From positions 186,001 to 250,000 of the forward strand of contig DAIDGX010000003.1 of NCBI GenBank assembly GCA_027452165.1: a stretch of 64,000 nucleotides of DNA. The letters are read 5' to 3'. Position numbers and translations under genes: made by a program. Position 1 is the stretch's first letter. Each line of letters starts with the position of its first letter. This DNA is from Vulcanimicrobiota bacterium (GTDB lineage Bacteria; Vulcanimicrobiota; Vulcanimicrobiia; Vulcanimicrobiales; Vulcanimicrobiaceae). Under the pieces are notes generated by a model. The model worked only from the letters and a program-made list of their open reading frames with translations, ran no database searches and was not told the origin of the DNA. Of the stretch, positions 17,659 through 27,439 are shown in pieces.

Positions 17659-18344
17659 CGGGAACGCTCCACGATCGTTGCGATCTCGGCGACCACCGCG
17701 TTTACGGTCATCTCGCTTGAATCGATCACGTGCGCATCGGGAGCAGCAACGAGCGGCGAGAACGGACGTTCACGATCGAGGCGATCGCGCTCTTCGATCT
17801 CGCGTGCGAGTTGATGCAGACTTACGTCGATGCCGGCTGCGCGAAGCTGGGTCGCGCGACGTTCGACGCGTGCGCCGACCGACGCGGTAAGAAAAATCTT
17901 CACGTGCGCAAGCGGCAGCACCACGGTGCCGATGTCGCGCCCAGCCATCACCACCGGCCCCTCGAGCGCGATGTGACGCTGGCTCTGGACCATCGCCTCG
18001 CGTACGCGCGGATGGGCTGCAATCGTCGAAACGATCGCGGTCACATGCTTCGACTGTAACGTCATCTCGTCGAGTTCGTCGCCTCCCGCCACGATCCGAA
18101 ACCCGAGCGGTGCCATCTCATCGAGCACGATGCGAACGCTCGCCTGCTCCCATAAACGCACGAGCGCGCCTTCGTTATCGGCATCCGTCCCCGTCTGCAA
18201 CGCCATATACGCAAGGGTGCGGTACATCGCCCCGGTATCGAGGTAGAGCACCTTGAGGCGCTGCGCCAGCAGGTGCGCGACCGTGGTTTTGCCCGACGCT
18301 GCAGGGCCGTCGATCGCGATTTGGAGGTGGGATGGGAGGCTCAT
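17655..18344 (-). CDS. cmk: Cytidylate kinase
   Basis: Cmk phosphorylates CMP and dCMP. The 229-aa product has the P-loop D-G-P-A-A-S-G-K-T-T near 11-20, Y-L-D-T-G-A-M-Y-R and G-R-D-I-G-T-V-V. I chose ATG at 18344 (M-S-L-P-S-H-L-Q-I-A-I-D-G), which places the P-loop at its normal distance; a longer reading to 18416 adds a basic extension with no family match. It heads the minus-strand run and is divergent from radA with about 107 bp between them. Confidence 0.94.
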   Translation of the reverse strand: MSLPSHLQIAIDGPAASGKTTVAHLLAQRLKVLYLDTGAMYRTLAYMALQTGTDADNEGALVRLWEQASVRIVLDEMAPLGFRIVAGGDELDEMTLQSKHVTAIVSTIAAHPRVREAMVQSQRHIALEGPVVMAGRDIGTVVLPLAHVKIFLTASVGARVERRATQLRAAGIDVSLHQLAREIEERDRLDRERPFSPLVAAPDAHVIDSSEMTVNAVVAEIATIVERSR

Positions 18345-18451
18345 GAACGCCCGCCGGATTCGAGCAACCGGCCGAAAAGTCCCGGATCGCCACCGCATGA
18401 CGCCACGGCCCGGCATAGGCGCGAAGCGGCAGCGCGCCTAATCCGTGCCGC

Positions 18452-19774
18452 GTGGCCAAAGCGCGCTCCGTCTTCTTTTGCAACGCTTGCGGGTTCGAAT
18501 CCCCGCGCTGGCTCGGACGCTGTCCGCAATGCGAGGCGTGGAACTCGTTCGACGAGCGGCCATTCGCCGTTGCAACCAAGAGAACGGCGAGTGCAAGCGC
18601 ACGCACGACGGCGCTCACCACCGGTCCGATCGCCCTGAACGAGATCGACGGTGGGCGCATCGCCCGCGTCCACACGCAGATGCCGGAGTTCGACGCGCTG
18701 CTCGGTGGCGGAATCGTGCCGGGCAGCCTCACCCTGGTCGGCGGGCCGCCCGGAGCGGGCAAATCGACGTTGCTGCTGCAAATCGCGGCCCGCATGGCTG
18801 CCGCAGGTCCGACGATCTACGTGTGCGGCGAGGAGTCCGCAGCACAGGTGAAGTTACGAGCGCAGCGGCTACAGGTGGAAGCGCCGCTGCTCGTTCACGC
18901 CGAGACCAACCTGCGCGTGGTGCTCGATGAGCTCGAACGCGCGCGCCCGCGCGCTCTGGTCGTCGATTCGATCCAAACCGTCTGGTTACCCGAATCGGAA
19001 TCGTATGCCGGATCCGTAACACAGATTCGCGACTGCACCCAGGCTCTCATGGAGTTTGCCAAGCGCACCGGGTGCGCCACGTTCATCGTTGGGCACGTAA
19101 CCAAAGACGGAGCGATCGCCGGCCCACGTCTGCTCGAGCACCTCGTCGATACCGTACTCTACTTCGAAGGAGAGTCGAACGGCGAGTATCGCATCCTGCG
19201 CGCCTACAAGAACCGGTTTGGATCGATCGACGAAATCTGCGTCTTCGCGATGCACGACAGCGGACTCGAAGAGGTCGCCAACCCATCGGAACTCTTTCTT
19301 GCCGGACGAGACGAACGCCCGAGCGGCAGTTGCGTCGTCGCCTCGATCGTCGGATCGCGGCCGGTGTTGATCGAGGTACAAGCACTCGTCGGGGAGACAA
19401 GTTACGGAACGCCGCGACGCCTCGCGAACAACCTCGACCAAGCGCGGCTCGCGATGATCCTCGCGGTCCTCGAACGCCGCGTAGGGTTGCATCTGGGCAC
19501 CCACGACGTCTATGCCTCCGTCGCGGGCGGCCTGCGCGTCAGCGAGCCGGCCGCTGATCTCGGCATTGCCCTTGCAATCGCCTCGTCGTTTCGCAACGTA
19601 CCGCTACCGCAGCACGCAGTTGCGTTCGGGGAGCTCGGACTCTCCGGTGAGTTGCGCGCGGTGGGTGCGGCTGCGCGCCGCGAATCCGAGGCCCGGCGCT
19701 TGGGCTATCGCGATCTCTTCACACCCGAAGGATACCGTGACATCGCGGGCGCGATCCGCGGAGCGCTCGGGTAA
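18452..19774 (+). CDS. radA: DNA repair protein RadA
   Basis: RadA (Sms) is a RecA-like branch-migration ATPase. The 440-aa product starts at a GTG and has the zinc finger C-x2-C-x11-C-x2-C in the first 30 residues, Walker A G-G-P-P-G-A-G-K-S-T near 95, the RadA signature K-N-R-F-G near 250 and a C-terminal Lon-like fold. It is first of a three-gene plus-strand set whose other members have no known tie to repair. Confidence 0.96.
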   Translation: MAKARSVFFCNACGFESPRWLGRCPQCEAWNSFDERPFAVATKRTASASARTTALTTGPIALNEIDGGRIARVHTQMPEFDALLGGGIVPGSLTLVGGPPGAGKSTLLLQIAARMAAAGPTIYVCGEESAAQVKLRAQRLQVEAPLLVHAETNLRVVLDELERARPRALVVDSIQTVWLPESESYAGSVTQIRDCTQALMEFAKRTGCATFIVGHVTKDGAIAGPRLLEHLVDTVLYFEGESNGEYRILRAYKNRFGSIDEICVFAMHDSGLEEVANPSELFLAGRDERPSGSCVVASIVGSRPVLIEVQALVGETSYGTPRRLANNLDQARLAMILAVLERRVGLHLGTHDVYASVAGGLRVSEPAADLGIALAIASSFRNVPLPQHAVAFGELGLSGELRAVGAAARRESEARRLGYRDLFTPEGYRDIAGAIRGALG

Positions 19775-19776
19775 AC

Positions 19777-20622
19777 GTGGCGCTCTTCGAACTGGTCCCG
19801 AACATCTCCGAAGGCCGCTCGTCCGAGACGGTGGCGGCAGCGGTGCGCGCGGTATGCGACACCGGCGCAGCGGTCTTGCATCACACGAGCGACGCCGCCC
19901 ATCACCGCAGCGTGTTGACGATCGCGGGGTCGGCGCAGGAAGTGCTCGATGCGGCCGTGGCGCTCGCGGGCGTCGCGCTCGCGCGGATCGACCTGCGCAC
20001 CCATCACGGCGTCCATCCGCGGATCGGGGCGCTCGACGTTCTGCCCTTCGTTCCGTTGGAGGGCGCCTCCCTTGACGAGGCGGTCGCACTTGCACGTCGC
20101 GCGGCCACGGCCATTTGGGACGCATACCGGATTCCGAGCTTCTTCTATGGAGCCGCGGCGACGAGCGCGCAGCGGCTGCTGCTGGCCGACGTTCGTCACG
20201 GCGAGTTCGAAGGGCTCGATGCGCGCTTTGCCGACGCCGCGTGGCAACCGGACGTCGGTGACGTCCCGCGCCATCCAACCGCGGGTGCGATCGCGATCGG
20301 CGCGCGTCCGTTGCTCGTCGCCTTCAACGTCGAACTGCGCACGGGCGATCTGCGCATCGCCCGCGCCATAGCCCGGCGTTTGCGCGAAAAGCATGGCGGC
20401 TTGCGTACGCTGCGCGCGCTCGGGCTTCGTCTCTCCGAGGAGGTCGTGCAGGTCTCCCTCAACGTCACGGATTTCAACGCCACACCGCTGTATCGGATCG
20501 TGGAACTGATCCGGTTGCTTGCCCGCGACTTCGGCGTCGCCGTGGGCAAGAGCGAACTCATCGGATGCCTTCCGCGTGCGGCCGTGGAGACGAGCGCGCG
20601 CTACTATCTAGGAGAATCGTGA
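19777..20622 (+). CDS. Glutamate formimidoyltransferase (FTCD N-terminal type)
   Basis: This 281-aa protein begins E-L-V-P-N-I-S-E-G-R, the start signature of formimidoyltransferases, and has the catalytic-region H-H-G-V-H-P-R-I-G near 75-82. It has the two transferase subdomains but lacks the cyclodeaminase domain, as in many bacteria. It would move the formimino group of formiminoglutamate to tetrahydrofolate, the last histidine-degradation step, although hutHUI lie 26 kb away. It follows radA by two bases. Confidence 0.9.
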   Translation: MALFELVPNISEGRSSETVAAAVRAVCDTGAAVLHHTSDAAHHRSVLTIAGSAQEVLDAAVALAGVALARIDLRTHHGVHPRIGALDVLPFVPLEGASLDEAVALARRAATAIWDAYRIPSFFYGAAATSAQRLLLADVRHGEFEGLDARFADAAWQPDVGDVPRHPTAGAIAIGARPLLVAFNVELRTGDLRIARAIARRLREKHGGLRTLRALGLRLSEEVVQVSLNVTDFNATPLYRIVELIRLLARDFGVAVGKSELIGCLPRAAVETSARYYLGES

Positions 20623-23315
20623 AACGTCTCGCCAGCCTTGCGCTCTTTGTCCTTCTCGCCGCGGTCGTACCGGCGCACAGCCTCAGCGCCGAACCCGGCG
20701 GCCCGGGCGATGCGGGGATCTACTCGACGTATCTCAAGAACGGCTTGCAGGTCGTCGTCGTCGAGGATCACGCCGCGCCCGTCGTGCAGACGGCGATGTG
20801 GTACCACTTCGGATCGCTCTACGAAACGCCCGGAAAGACCGGCCTTGCGCATGCGCTCGAGCACATGGCATTCCGCGGAACGAGCAACATCAGCGCGGGC
20901 GGGTTGGACGACATCGTCGCGCGCCTCGGCGCACAGATGAACGGCGAGACCTCGTACGACTACACCCAGTTTTACTTCGTGATGCCGGCCGACAAGGTCG
21001 ATGTCGGGCTCTACATCGCGGCCGATCGCATGCAGCACCTGTTGCTGCGTCAGAAAGATTGGAATATCGAACGCGGGGCCGTCTTGGACGAGCTCGAGGG
21101 TGATGCGAGTTCGCCCTTTCTCTCGCTCCTCGCACGCGTGCGCGCCGCCGCGTTTCCCAATCAGCCGGAGGGGCGAATGCCGATCGGCCATCGCGCCGAC
21201 GTCGAGCACGCCACCGCCGCGGACATCGCGAAATATTACCACGAATGGTATGCGCCGAACAACGCCACCCTTGTCGTCGCGGGAGACGTCGATCACACGG
21301 TGATCTTCGCAAAGGCTCAGCATTATTTCGGCGCCATCAAGCCGCGCCCGCTCCCGCCCGGTCCACCTACAAACCCGAAGCCGGTCGGGCACACGGTGAC
21401 GGTCGAATCAAGCCTGCCGTTCCCGTTCGAGGTGCTCGACATCTCCTACGCCGTGCCCGGTGACACCGAAAAAGGCGAACCGGAGATCAGCACCCTCGCG
21501 ACGCTGATCGAAAACCAGCTTTCACCGTTCTACCGCGCGCTCGTGCAATCGAACGTCGCGCTCTCGATTCAAGCCAACGAAGACACCCAACTACACGGCG
21601 GCCTGCTCAACGTCTTCATCATCCTCAATCCCGGACACACGGCCGACGAAGCCCGGACGATCTTCGAGAATACGATGGACGAAGCGCTCAAGCACGGGTT
21701 CGCACCCGACCTCGTTGCCGCCGCAAAACGCTTGACGATCGCCGACCGCATCTACAGCGCCGACTCGATCACCGGGCTCGGCGATCTCGCGGGATACACC
21801 TATGGGATCGTGGGCGAGCGTATCTCCGACGAGGATGCCCGGCTCGCTGCGATCACGCCGCAATCTCTGCTCACCGTGGCGCAGGCGTACCTCAACGCGC
21901 CGACCGTCATCGGTCACCTGCTTACGAGCACGGGCCCGAGTCACGGCGGATCGAACAAGAGCAGTGCCTCGATCACCGACGACTTTTCGAAACGAGTTCC
22001 CAGCGGGCCGATCATCGAGCCCGCGGCGATTCGGCGCGCCGTTCGCACGCCGACGACCTCGCGCAGCACCCTCGCGCCGACCGAGTTCACGCTGCCGAAC
22101 GGCATCAAAGTGCTGGTCTCGCAGAAGAGCGATCGCGATACCTTCGTTCTGGCCGGGAACATCGCATCGTCGCCGGCATTTGTACCGGCCGACAAGGCGG
22201 GCATCGCGCGCCTGGCCTCGTCGGTGGCCGATTACGGAAGCGAGCATTATCCGTTCGCGGCGCGACGTCGCACGATCGACATGCTCGGAGCGGTCGTGAA
22301 TAACGGCGCGGATTTTAGCGCGCGCGGGTTGGTGCAAGACTTCCCAACGATCGCGCGCATCCTCGCGGACGGCGAGGAGCACCCGACATTCGCCGAACCG
22401 TGGTTTACGCTCGAACGCGACCAACTCGCCAATAGCCTGCAATCGGAGAATACGATCTCCGGCGTCATGATCGATCGCGCGTATTTGAATCTGCTCGCGC
22501 AGCCCGGCGATCCGTCGCTCCACGTGGCGACGCCGGGAACCGTCGAATCGATCTCGCAATACGATCTCGAGCGATACGTGCAGGCCTACTGGCGCCCCGA
22601 TCTCACGACGATCGCGGTCGTGGGAGACCTCTCGCCGAACGAGGTCAAGAGCGTGCTTACCCAAGCCTTTGCCGACTGGCACGCGACCGGCCCGGCACCC
22701 GATCCGCATGCGATGGCCTACGCGAAACCACACGCAGGCCACGAGTACGTGCAGACCGACGCGCAGCAAGTCTATGTCCGGCTCGGCCAGCCCGCGGTAG
22801 CGCGCAATAGCAAGGATTACGACGCCATGCTCGTGCTCAACCAAATCCTCGGGGCTGGCGGCGCCTTTGAGTCGCGCTTGTGGCAATCGATGCGGCAGAA
22901 GCGCGGCATCGTGTACAGCGTTACGAGTTCGCTGCACGCCGGAGCCGATCGCGGCGACTTCCGCGTCGAACTCGCCGCATCGCCCGATCACGTACAAGAA
23001 GCGGTACGATTCGTGCGCAGTGAGCTGCGACGGCTCCAAGCCGAACCCGTCACGCAGACCGAACTCGCCGAGGCGAAGTTACGGCTCGTGAGCGACGCGC
23101 TCTTGGCCGAAGCCTCGGCGGACGGGCAAGCCGAGCAACTGCTCGACATCGGCGTGAACGGGTTGCCGCTCGACTACTACCGTACGCTCAACGAACGCTT
23201 CGCAAACATCACCGCGGCGGACGTCCAGCGCGTTGCCCGACGCTACCTGCAGCCCAACCGTCTCGTGCAGATCTACGCGGGCCCGGTGGGCGCCTGGGCC
23301 TACGGCTCCCTCTGA
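20619..23315 (+). CDS. Secreted M16 zinc peptidase, two-domain
   Basis: This is an 898-aa inverzincin. The GTG start at 20619 overlaps the formimidoyltransferase stop and has A-G-G-A-G just before it. A signal peptide covers about residues 1-25. The first M16 pair carries the active-site H78-A-L-E81-H82, with the distal Glu expected near 155. The second half (about 490-898) repeats the fold without the H-x2-E-H motif and should act as the partner lobe. This PqqL/YmxG-like layout suggests a periplasmic peptide-degrading enzyme. Confidence 0.92.
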   Translation: MKRLASLALFVLLAAVVPAHSLSAEPGGPGDAGIYSTYLKNGLQVVVVEDHAAPVVQTAMWYHFGSLYETPGKTGLAHALEHMAFRGTSNISAGGLDDIVARLGAQMNGETSYDYTQFYFVMPADKVDVGLYIAADRMQHLLLRQKDWNIERGAVLDELEGDASSPFLSLLARVRAAAFPNQPEGRMPIGHRADVEHATAADIAKYYHEWYAPNNATLVVAGDVDHTVIFAKAQHYFGAIKPRPLPPGPPTNPKPVGHTVTVESSLPFPFEVLDISYAVPGDTEKGEPEISTLATLIENQLSPFYRALVQSNVALSIQANEDTQLHGGLLNVFIILNPGHTADEARTIFENTMDEALKHGFAPDLVAAAKRLTIADRIYSADSITGLGDLAGYTYGIVGERISDEDARLAAITPQSLLTVAQAYLNAPTVIGHLLTSTGPSHGGSNKSSASITDDFSKRVPSGPIIEPAAIRRAVRTPTTSRSTLAPTEFTLPNGIKVLVSQKSDRDTFVLAGNIASSPAFVPADKAGIARLASSVADYGSEHYPFAARRRTIDMLGAVVNNGADFSARGLVQDFPTIARILADGEEHPTFAEPWFTLERDQLANSLQSENTISGVMIDRAYLNLLAQPGDPSLHVATPGTVESISQYDLERYVQAYWRPDLTTIAVVGDLSPNEVKSVLTQAFADWHATGPAPDPHAMAYAKPHAGHEYVQTDAQQVYVRLGQPAVARNSKDYDAMLVLNQILGAGGAFESRLWQSMRQKRGIVYSVTSSLHAGADRGDFRVELAASPDHVQEAVRFVRSELRRLQAEPVTQTELAEAKLRLVSDALLAEASADGQAEQLLDIGVNGLPLDYYRTLNERFANITAADVQRVARRYLQPNRLVQIYAGPVGAWAYGSL

Positions 23316-23342
23316 TCCTCCCGCATGCGCGGCGGCGGCGTG

Positions 23343-25439
23343 CTACGCGCCGCTGCCGCCGCCCGTATGGAAGACGTACTTCACGATGAAGCGATGCAGC
23401 GTCTGCGTCGCCGCCGGTGTGCCGAACTCAACGTAGAGCAAATCGCTATTCGGGAAGCGCTGCTGATAAAGCAGCGAGAGGTCGCTGCCGGGCGCGGCAA
23501 AGCCACCCGTCCCGTTGATCGCCCGGAACGCAAGCCCGAGCGACGCGTCGCTGCCGAAAGTCCGCAAAAGTGCGGCGCGCCGCAGCCATTGCGTGTCGCG
23601 AATCGGCCCAGCCGCAGAAATGCGCTCGACGTTTCCGTCGTACTCGAGATCCAAACTGTAACGACCATAGACGCGCGCGGCGAGCACCTGCGTCTGCTGC
23701 ACGTAATAGCCGGCAAAGGGGCCCCACGTGTAGGAGAACTGCTCCGAATCCGGCGTGCTTTCCGCGTAACCGAGCGCGATCTGCCTGCGATTGAACCATT
23801 CGATCGCGCCCGGCGCGATCTGCAGCTCACTCGGCCCCAAAAAGCCTTGCACCGAGATCAGATTTTTGAACTGGACGTTATAAAATGCATTGATATCGGC
23901 CTGACGCACCGACCCGTCACGTGCGAGGTATCGATCCATCGTCACACTCGATTGATACGAAAGGATCGGACTGTGCGACGAACCCGTGCCGTGGTACCCC
24001 ACGACGAGGGCCGGCCCGCGCGCATCGTTGACCGCGGTGTACCCGTCGAGCGGCGCATAGCCAGCGCTTGTGTCCCGATAGTAACCCTCGAGGGTAAAGT
24101 GCTCGTTGCGAATGCCTTCGCTCAGGTTAACATCATGCGCCGCCCCCGCAAGGGCGCTATCGTTCTCGGCGGAGAATGCGAGCTCGGTGTTCTCGCCCGA
24201 GCGCCGGTTCAAGCGGCTGAGACCGATGCCCGAGGTGGCGTCGTGTAGCCCGTCGTGATTGGCAAAGACGCTCTGCGCGCTCAGTGAAAACGCACCTCCA
24301 GGCGTCGTGTAGGCATAGCCTGCGGCATCGTCATTCACGCCCGGGCCGACCACGTTGAGCGCTCCGATCGCGTTACGTCCCGCCGTTCCCTCGATTTTCA
24401 ACCCGCTATTGAAGATGCCGATCGAGGGCGTATAGAACATCGAATTGGCGCCGAGGGCACCGATCTGCGGGATCGCGTTGATGTATTGCGCGCCCTCGGA
24501 GAAAAACGGACGATACTCGCTGTACGCTTTGGCGAACTCTTGCGGCGCGATCGTCGTCTGATCTTCTTCCACATTAGAGAAATCCGGCGCGAGCGTCCCG
24601 ACGAAGGCAAGGGTGTTCGTAAAGGGGACGGTTACGTCGAGACCCACGTTGCGCGGCGCGGTTCGCTCGAATCTACCGATGCCGTCTTGAAAGAGGTTGC
24701 CGTCGCTCCCGCCGCTCGCAAGCCCGTAGAGATCGGCCTGCGCGCGTGGACGCGCCGAACGCGCTTGCAGGCGGATGCCCGAGAGAACCGGCCAGTACTG
24801 CGCCGACGTGATGCTCTGCATGGCCGGAGCATACGCCCATGTCGTATCCGCGTTTCGCGCGGCGATGAAGCGTTCGAAGTCAAAGCGCCAGGATTGCACC
24901 GGCGTCGATTGCGCGCGGATATCGGCGAGCGGAACGATCATCATCACGTCGTAACTTCCGTCCGGATCGATGCGCGCGATCGATCGCCATGAAGGCGCGT
25001 AGCGCGCGTTTTCGCTCGACGACTCGTCGTGCACCCCGAGCGGGTTGACGCGAAAGGTGTAGATGCGCGTCCCATTTCCCGAGGTGTCGATTGCGAGCAT
25101 CACGTGATCGTCGCCGCCGACCCCCGCGTGATCGACACGCTGGGTCGCCGTGATCGGCACGCCGCGTTGCTCGCAATGAAAGGCAACGTAGAGGTTCGTG
25201 TCGTCGTACAAGAGATAGGCCATCGTCCGGTACGGCGATCGGCGGCGTGCCGTGAAATCGACAAAGCCGTGAGCTACGATCGCGTGCTGCCAGCGCGAGG
25301 GATCGACCGGAAGCGCGAAGGGCGGCGCCGACGACGCCTTCGCTGCGAGGATCCGTGCGTTCGGTGAGACGGCGGCCGGCGACACACGTGGAAACGCCGC
25401 GCACACGAGCACGGCCGCGACCGCGAATCGTCGGCGCAT
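23343..25439 (-). CDS. DUF5916-type outer-membrane protein with CBM9-like N-terminus
   Basis: This 698-aa exported protein has a signal peptide (about 1-22), a beta-sandwich of the carbohydrate-binding family 9 type (about 35-215) and a long beta-strand region matching DUF5916. The conserved segment F-S-N-V-E-E-D, then P-F-F-S-E-G, lies near 280-315. It ends in a run of amphipathic strands typical of a barrel. The ATG at 25439 shares one base with the aminotransferase stop (TAATG). The ligand is unknown. It converges on the M16 peptidase gene with 27 bp between stops. Confidence 0.85.
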   Translation of the reverse strand: MRRRFAVAAVLVCAAFPRVSPAAVSPNARILAAKASSAPPFALPVDPSRWQHAIVAHGFVDFTARRRSPYRTMAYLLYDDTNLYVAFHCEQRGVPITATQRVDHAGVGGDDHVMLAIDTSGNGTRIYTFRVNPLGVHDESSSENARYAPSWRSIARIDPDGSYDVMMIVPLADIRAQSTPVQSWRFDFERFIAARNADTTWAYAPAMQSITSAQYWPVLSGIRLQARSARPRAQADLYGLASGGSDGNLFQDGIGRFERTAPRNVGLDVTVPFTNTLAFVGTLAPDFSNVEEDQTTIAPQEFAKAYSEYRPFFSEGAQYINAIPQIGALGANSMFYTPSIGIFNSGLKIEGTAGRNAIGALNVVGPGVNDDAAGYAYTTPGGAFSLSAQSVFANHDGLHDATSGIGLSRLNRRSGENTELAFSAENDSALAGAAHDVNLSEGIRNEHFTLEGYYRDTSAGYAPLDGYTAVNDARGPALVVGYHGTGSSHSPILSYQSSVTMDRYLARDGSVRQADINAFYNVQFKNLISVQGFLGPSELQIAPGAIEWFNRRQIALGYAESTPDSEQFSYTWGPFAGYYVQQTQVLAARVYGRYSLDLEYDGNVERISAAGPIRDTQWLRRAALLRTFGSDASLGLAFRAINGTGGFAAPGSDLSLLYQQRFPNSDLLYVEFGTPAATQTLHRFIVKYVFHTGGGSGA

Positions 25440-26578
25440 TACGCGCGTGAACGCGTGCGGTCGATGTACGTACCGATGCGCGCGATGCCCTCGCGCACGC
25501 GTTCGAGCGGCGCGACCCAACTCAGACGCAACCAACTCTCGAACGACGGGCCGAACGCCACACCCGGAATTGCGAGCACGTCGTCCCGGTCGATGAGGTC
25601 GAGGGACGCTTCGAGCGATGATGTCCCGTCGGGAAGGCGAACGCAGGCGTAAAAGCTTCCTTCCGGGCGAATGAACCGGGCGCCGCTGCGTTCGAGCGCA
25701 TCGACGACGCCCGCGTGCTGTTCGCGATACCATGCCGCGTGCTCGCCCAGCCCGCCGTCGCTTGCGAAGACGTGTATCGCAACCTGCTGTGCAAAGGTGT
25801 CCGCGCACGACGTGAGCCAGGCGTGCGCCTTGATCGCTTCGGTAATAAACGCGGCCGGCGCAAGGATCCAACCGAGGCGCAAGCCGGTGAGCGCGTTTGA
25901 CTTGCTGAGCGAGTTGGTTGCGATCGTGTACGGATAGAGTTCCGCAAGGCTGGCGGCGTCGCCGGTAAAGCATTGCTCGCGATAGATCTCGTCGTGGATG
26001 AGCCAAATCGGCTCGCCTGGCCGCGCTTCGAGGGCCCGGATCAGCTTCTGCGCTTGCGCATGACCGATGACGCGCCCGGTGGGATTGTTCGGCGAGCAGA
26101 TGACGATCGCGCGCGTGCGCTCGCCGATCGCCGCGACGATGCGATCCGCGTCGATCGCGAAATCATCCTCCTCTCGCATCGTCACGCCGCGCACGGCCAC
26201 GCCTTCGAGCTTCGCCATCTTCACGTACGATGGAAAGGTCGGCTCGACGACGAGCAACTCGTCGGTCGCGGGATCCAGCAACGTCTTGAGGGCAACGTAC
26301 ATCGCTTCTTGCGATCCCGTCGTGACGCACACGTTCTCCGCCCGACCCATGCCGGGATATCCGTAATGGTGCGCGATCGCCTCGCGTAATGCAGGCTCGC
26401 CTGCATTGGCCGTATATTTGATGCCGTGACGCTCCACGTAACGCATGGCATGCTCAAAGTGTGCGGCGTTGGGCATCAGCGACGGTTCGCCCAAGCCGAG
26501 GTCGATCGAACTCGGCTTCTTCTTGGCCGCAACCTCGCGTATGAGCGAGCCCGGAATTGCAAGAACCTTTGGATTCAT
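25439..26578 (-). CDS. PLP aminotransferase class I, probable succinyldiaminopimelate aminotransferase
   Basis: This 379-aa fold-type I aminotransferase has the N-N-P-T-G motif near 165 and the PLP-lysine region N-S-L-S-K-S-N-A-L-T-G-L-R-L-G-W near 222-237. Its start overlaps the dapD stop by four bases. That pairing points to DapC, which aminates the succinylated DapD product in lysine and peptidoglycan-precursor synthesis. Other aspartate or aromatic aminotransferase activities cannot be ruled out by motif reading. Confidence 0.88.
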   Translation of the reverse strand: MNPKVLAIPGSLIREVAAKKKPSSIDLGLGEPSLMPNAAHFEHAMRYVERHGIKYTANAGEPALREAIAHHYGYPGMGRAENVCVTTGSQEAMYVALKTLLDPATDELLVVEPTFPSYVKMAKLEGVAVRGVTMREEDDFAIDADRIVAAIGERTRAIVICSPNNPTGRVIGHAQAQKLIRALEARPGEPIWLIHDEIYREQCFTGDAASLAELYPYTIATNSLSKSNALTGLRLGWILAPAAFITEAIKAHAWLTSCADTFAQQVAIHVFASDGGLGEHAAWYREQHAGVVDALERSGARFIRPEGSFYACVRLPDGTSSLEASLDLIDRDDVLAIPGVAFGPSFESWLRLSWVAPLERVREGIARIGTYIDRTRSRA

Positions 26579-27402
26579 ACGGCCACCTCGTACTCACGCA
26601 AGGCGGCGTTGAGCGACGTCTTGCGATCGGTCGAGTCGGAGCGTTCACCGATGATCAACGCGCACGGCACGTTGAACTCGCCCGCCGGGAAGCGCTTGGG
26701 TATGGATCCCGGAATGACGACCGCACGTGCGGGGATGCGCCCTTTGGTCGTGACGGGTACCTCGCCGCGCGCATCGACGACCGGCGTACTTGCCGTCAGC
26801 ACAACGCCCGCTCCGAGCACGGCTTCACGTTCGACCACGACGCCTTCGACGACGATGCAGCGCGAGCCGATGAAGGCGCCATCTTCGATGATGACGGGCG
26901 CCGCCTGCGGCGGCTCGAGCACGCCGCCGATCCCCACGCCGCCGGAGAGGTGTACGCCCTTGCCGATCTGCGCGCACGATCCGACCGTCGCCCACGTGTC
27001 GATCATCGAGCCTTCATCGACGTAGGCGCCGATATTGACGTAGCCCGGCATCAAGATCGAGCCGCGTCCAAGGAAACTTCCGTAGCGCGCGACCCCGGGC
27101 GGAACGCAGCGCACACCGAGTCTTTTGTAGTTACGCTTCACCGGCAACTTATCGAAATAGACGAGTGCGTCGCGTTCGCGATCGCCCATCCACGCGAGGT
27201 CGCGACGCGAAAAATAGAGGAGAATCGCGTTCTTCACCCACGCGTTGACACGCCAACCCTCCTCGGACGGCTCGGCCGCGCGCAGCATCCCCAGATCGAG
27301 CGCGCCGATGACCTCATCGATCGCTCTCCCTTCGCGACCGCGCACGTCGCCCTCACCGGAAGCGAGCGCCTCGATGGCCTCGCGTAGCGTTTGAATCTCC
27401 AT
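26575..27402 (-). CDS. dapD: 2,3,4,5-tetrahydropyridine-2,6-dicarboxylate N-succinyltransferase
   Basis: DapD succinylates tetrahydrodipicolinate in diaminopimelate synthesis. The 275-aa protein has the left-handed beta-helix hexapeptides from about residue 105, including G-S-M-I-D-T-W-A-T-V-G and G-G-V-L-E-P. The N-terminal helical domain starts M-E-I-Q-T-L-R. I chose ATG at 27402; a longer in-frame reading overlaps the divergent dehydrogenase gene. With the downstream aminotransferase it covers two successive steps. Confidence 0.94.
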   Translation of the reverse strand: MEIQTLREAIEALASGEGDVRGREGRAIDEVIGALDLGMLRAAEPSEEGWRVNAWVKNAILLYFSRRDLAWMGDRERDALVYFDKLPVKRNYKRLGVRCVPPGVARYGSFLGRGSILMPGYVNIGAYVDEGSMIDTWATVGSCAQIGKGVHLSGGVGIGGVLEPPQAAPVIIEDGAFIGSRCIVVEGVVVEREAVLGAGVVLTASTPVVDARGEVPVTTKGRIPARAVVIPGSIPKRFPAGEFNVPCALIIGERSDSTDRKTSLNAALREYEVAV

Positions 27403-27439
27403 GACGGGCCTATCGTTACGCTGCGACGAAGCGGCTTTC

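Noticed and set aside
18489-18506. tRNA T-arm-like sequence GCGGGTTCGAATCCCCGC
   Set aside because: It encodes the RadA zinc-finger segment, and no acceptor, D or anticodon arm surrounds it.
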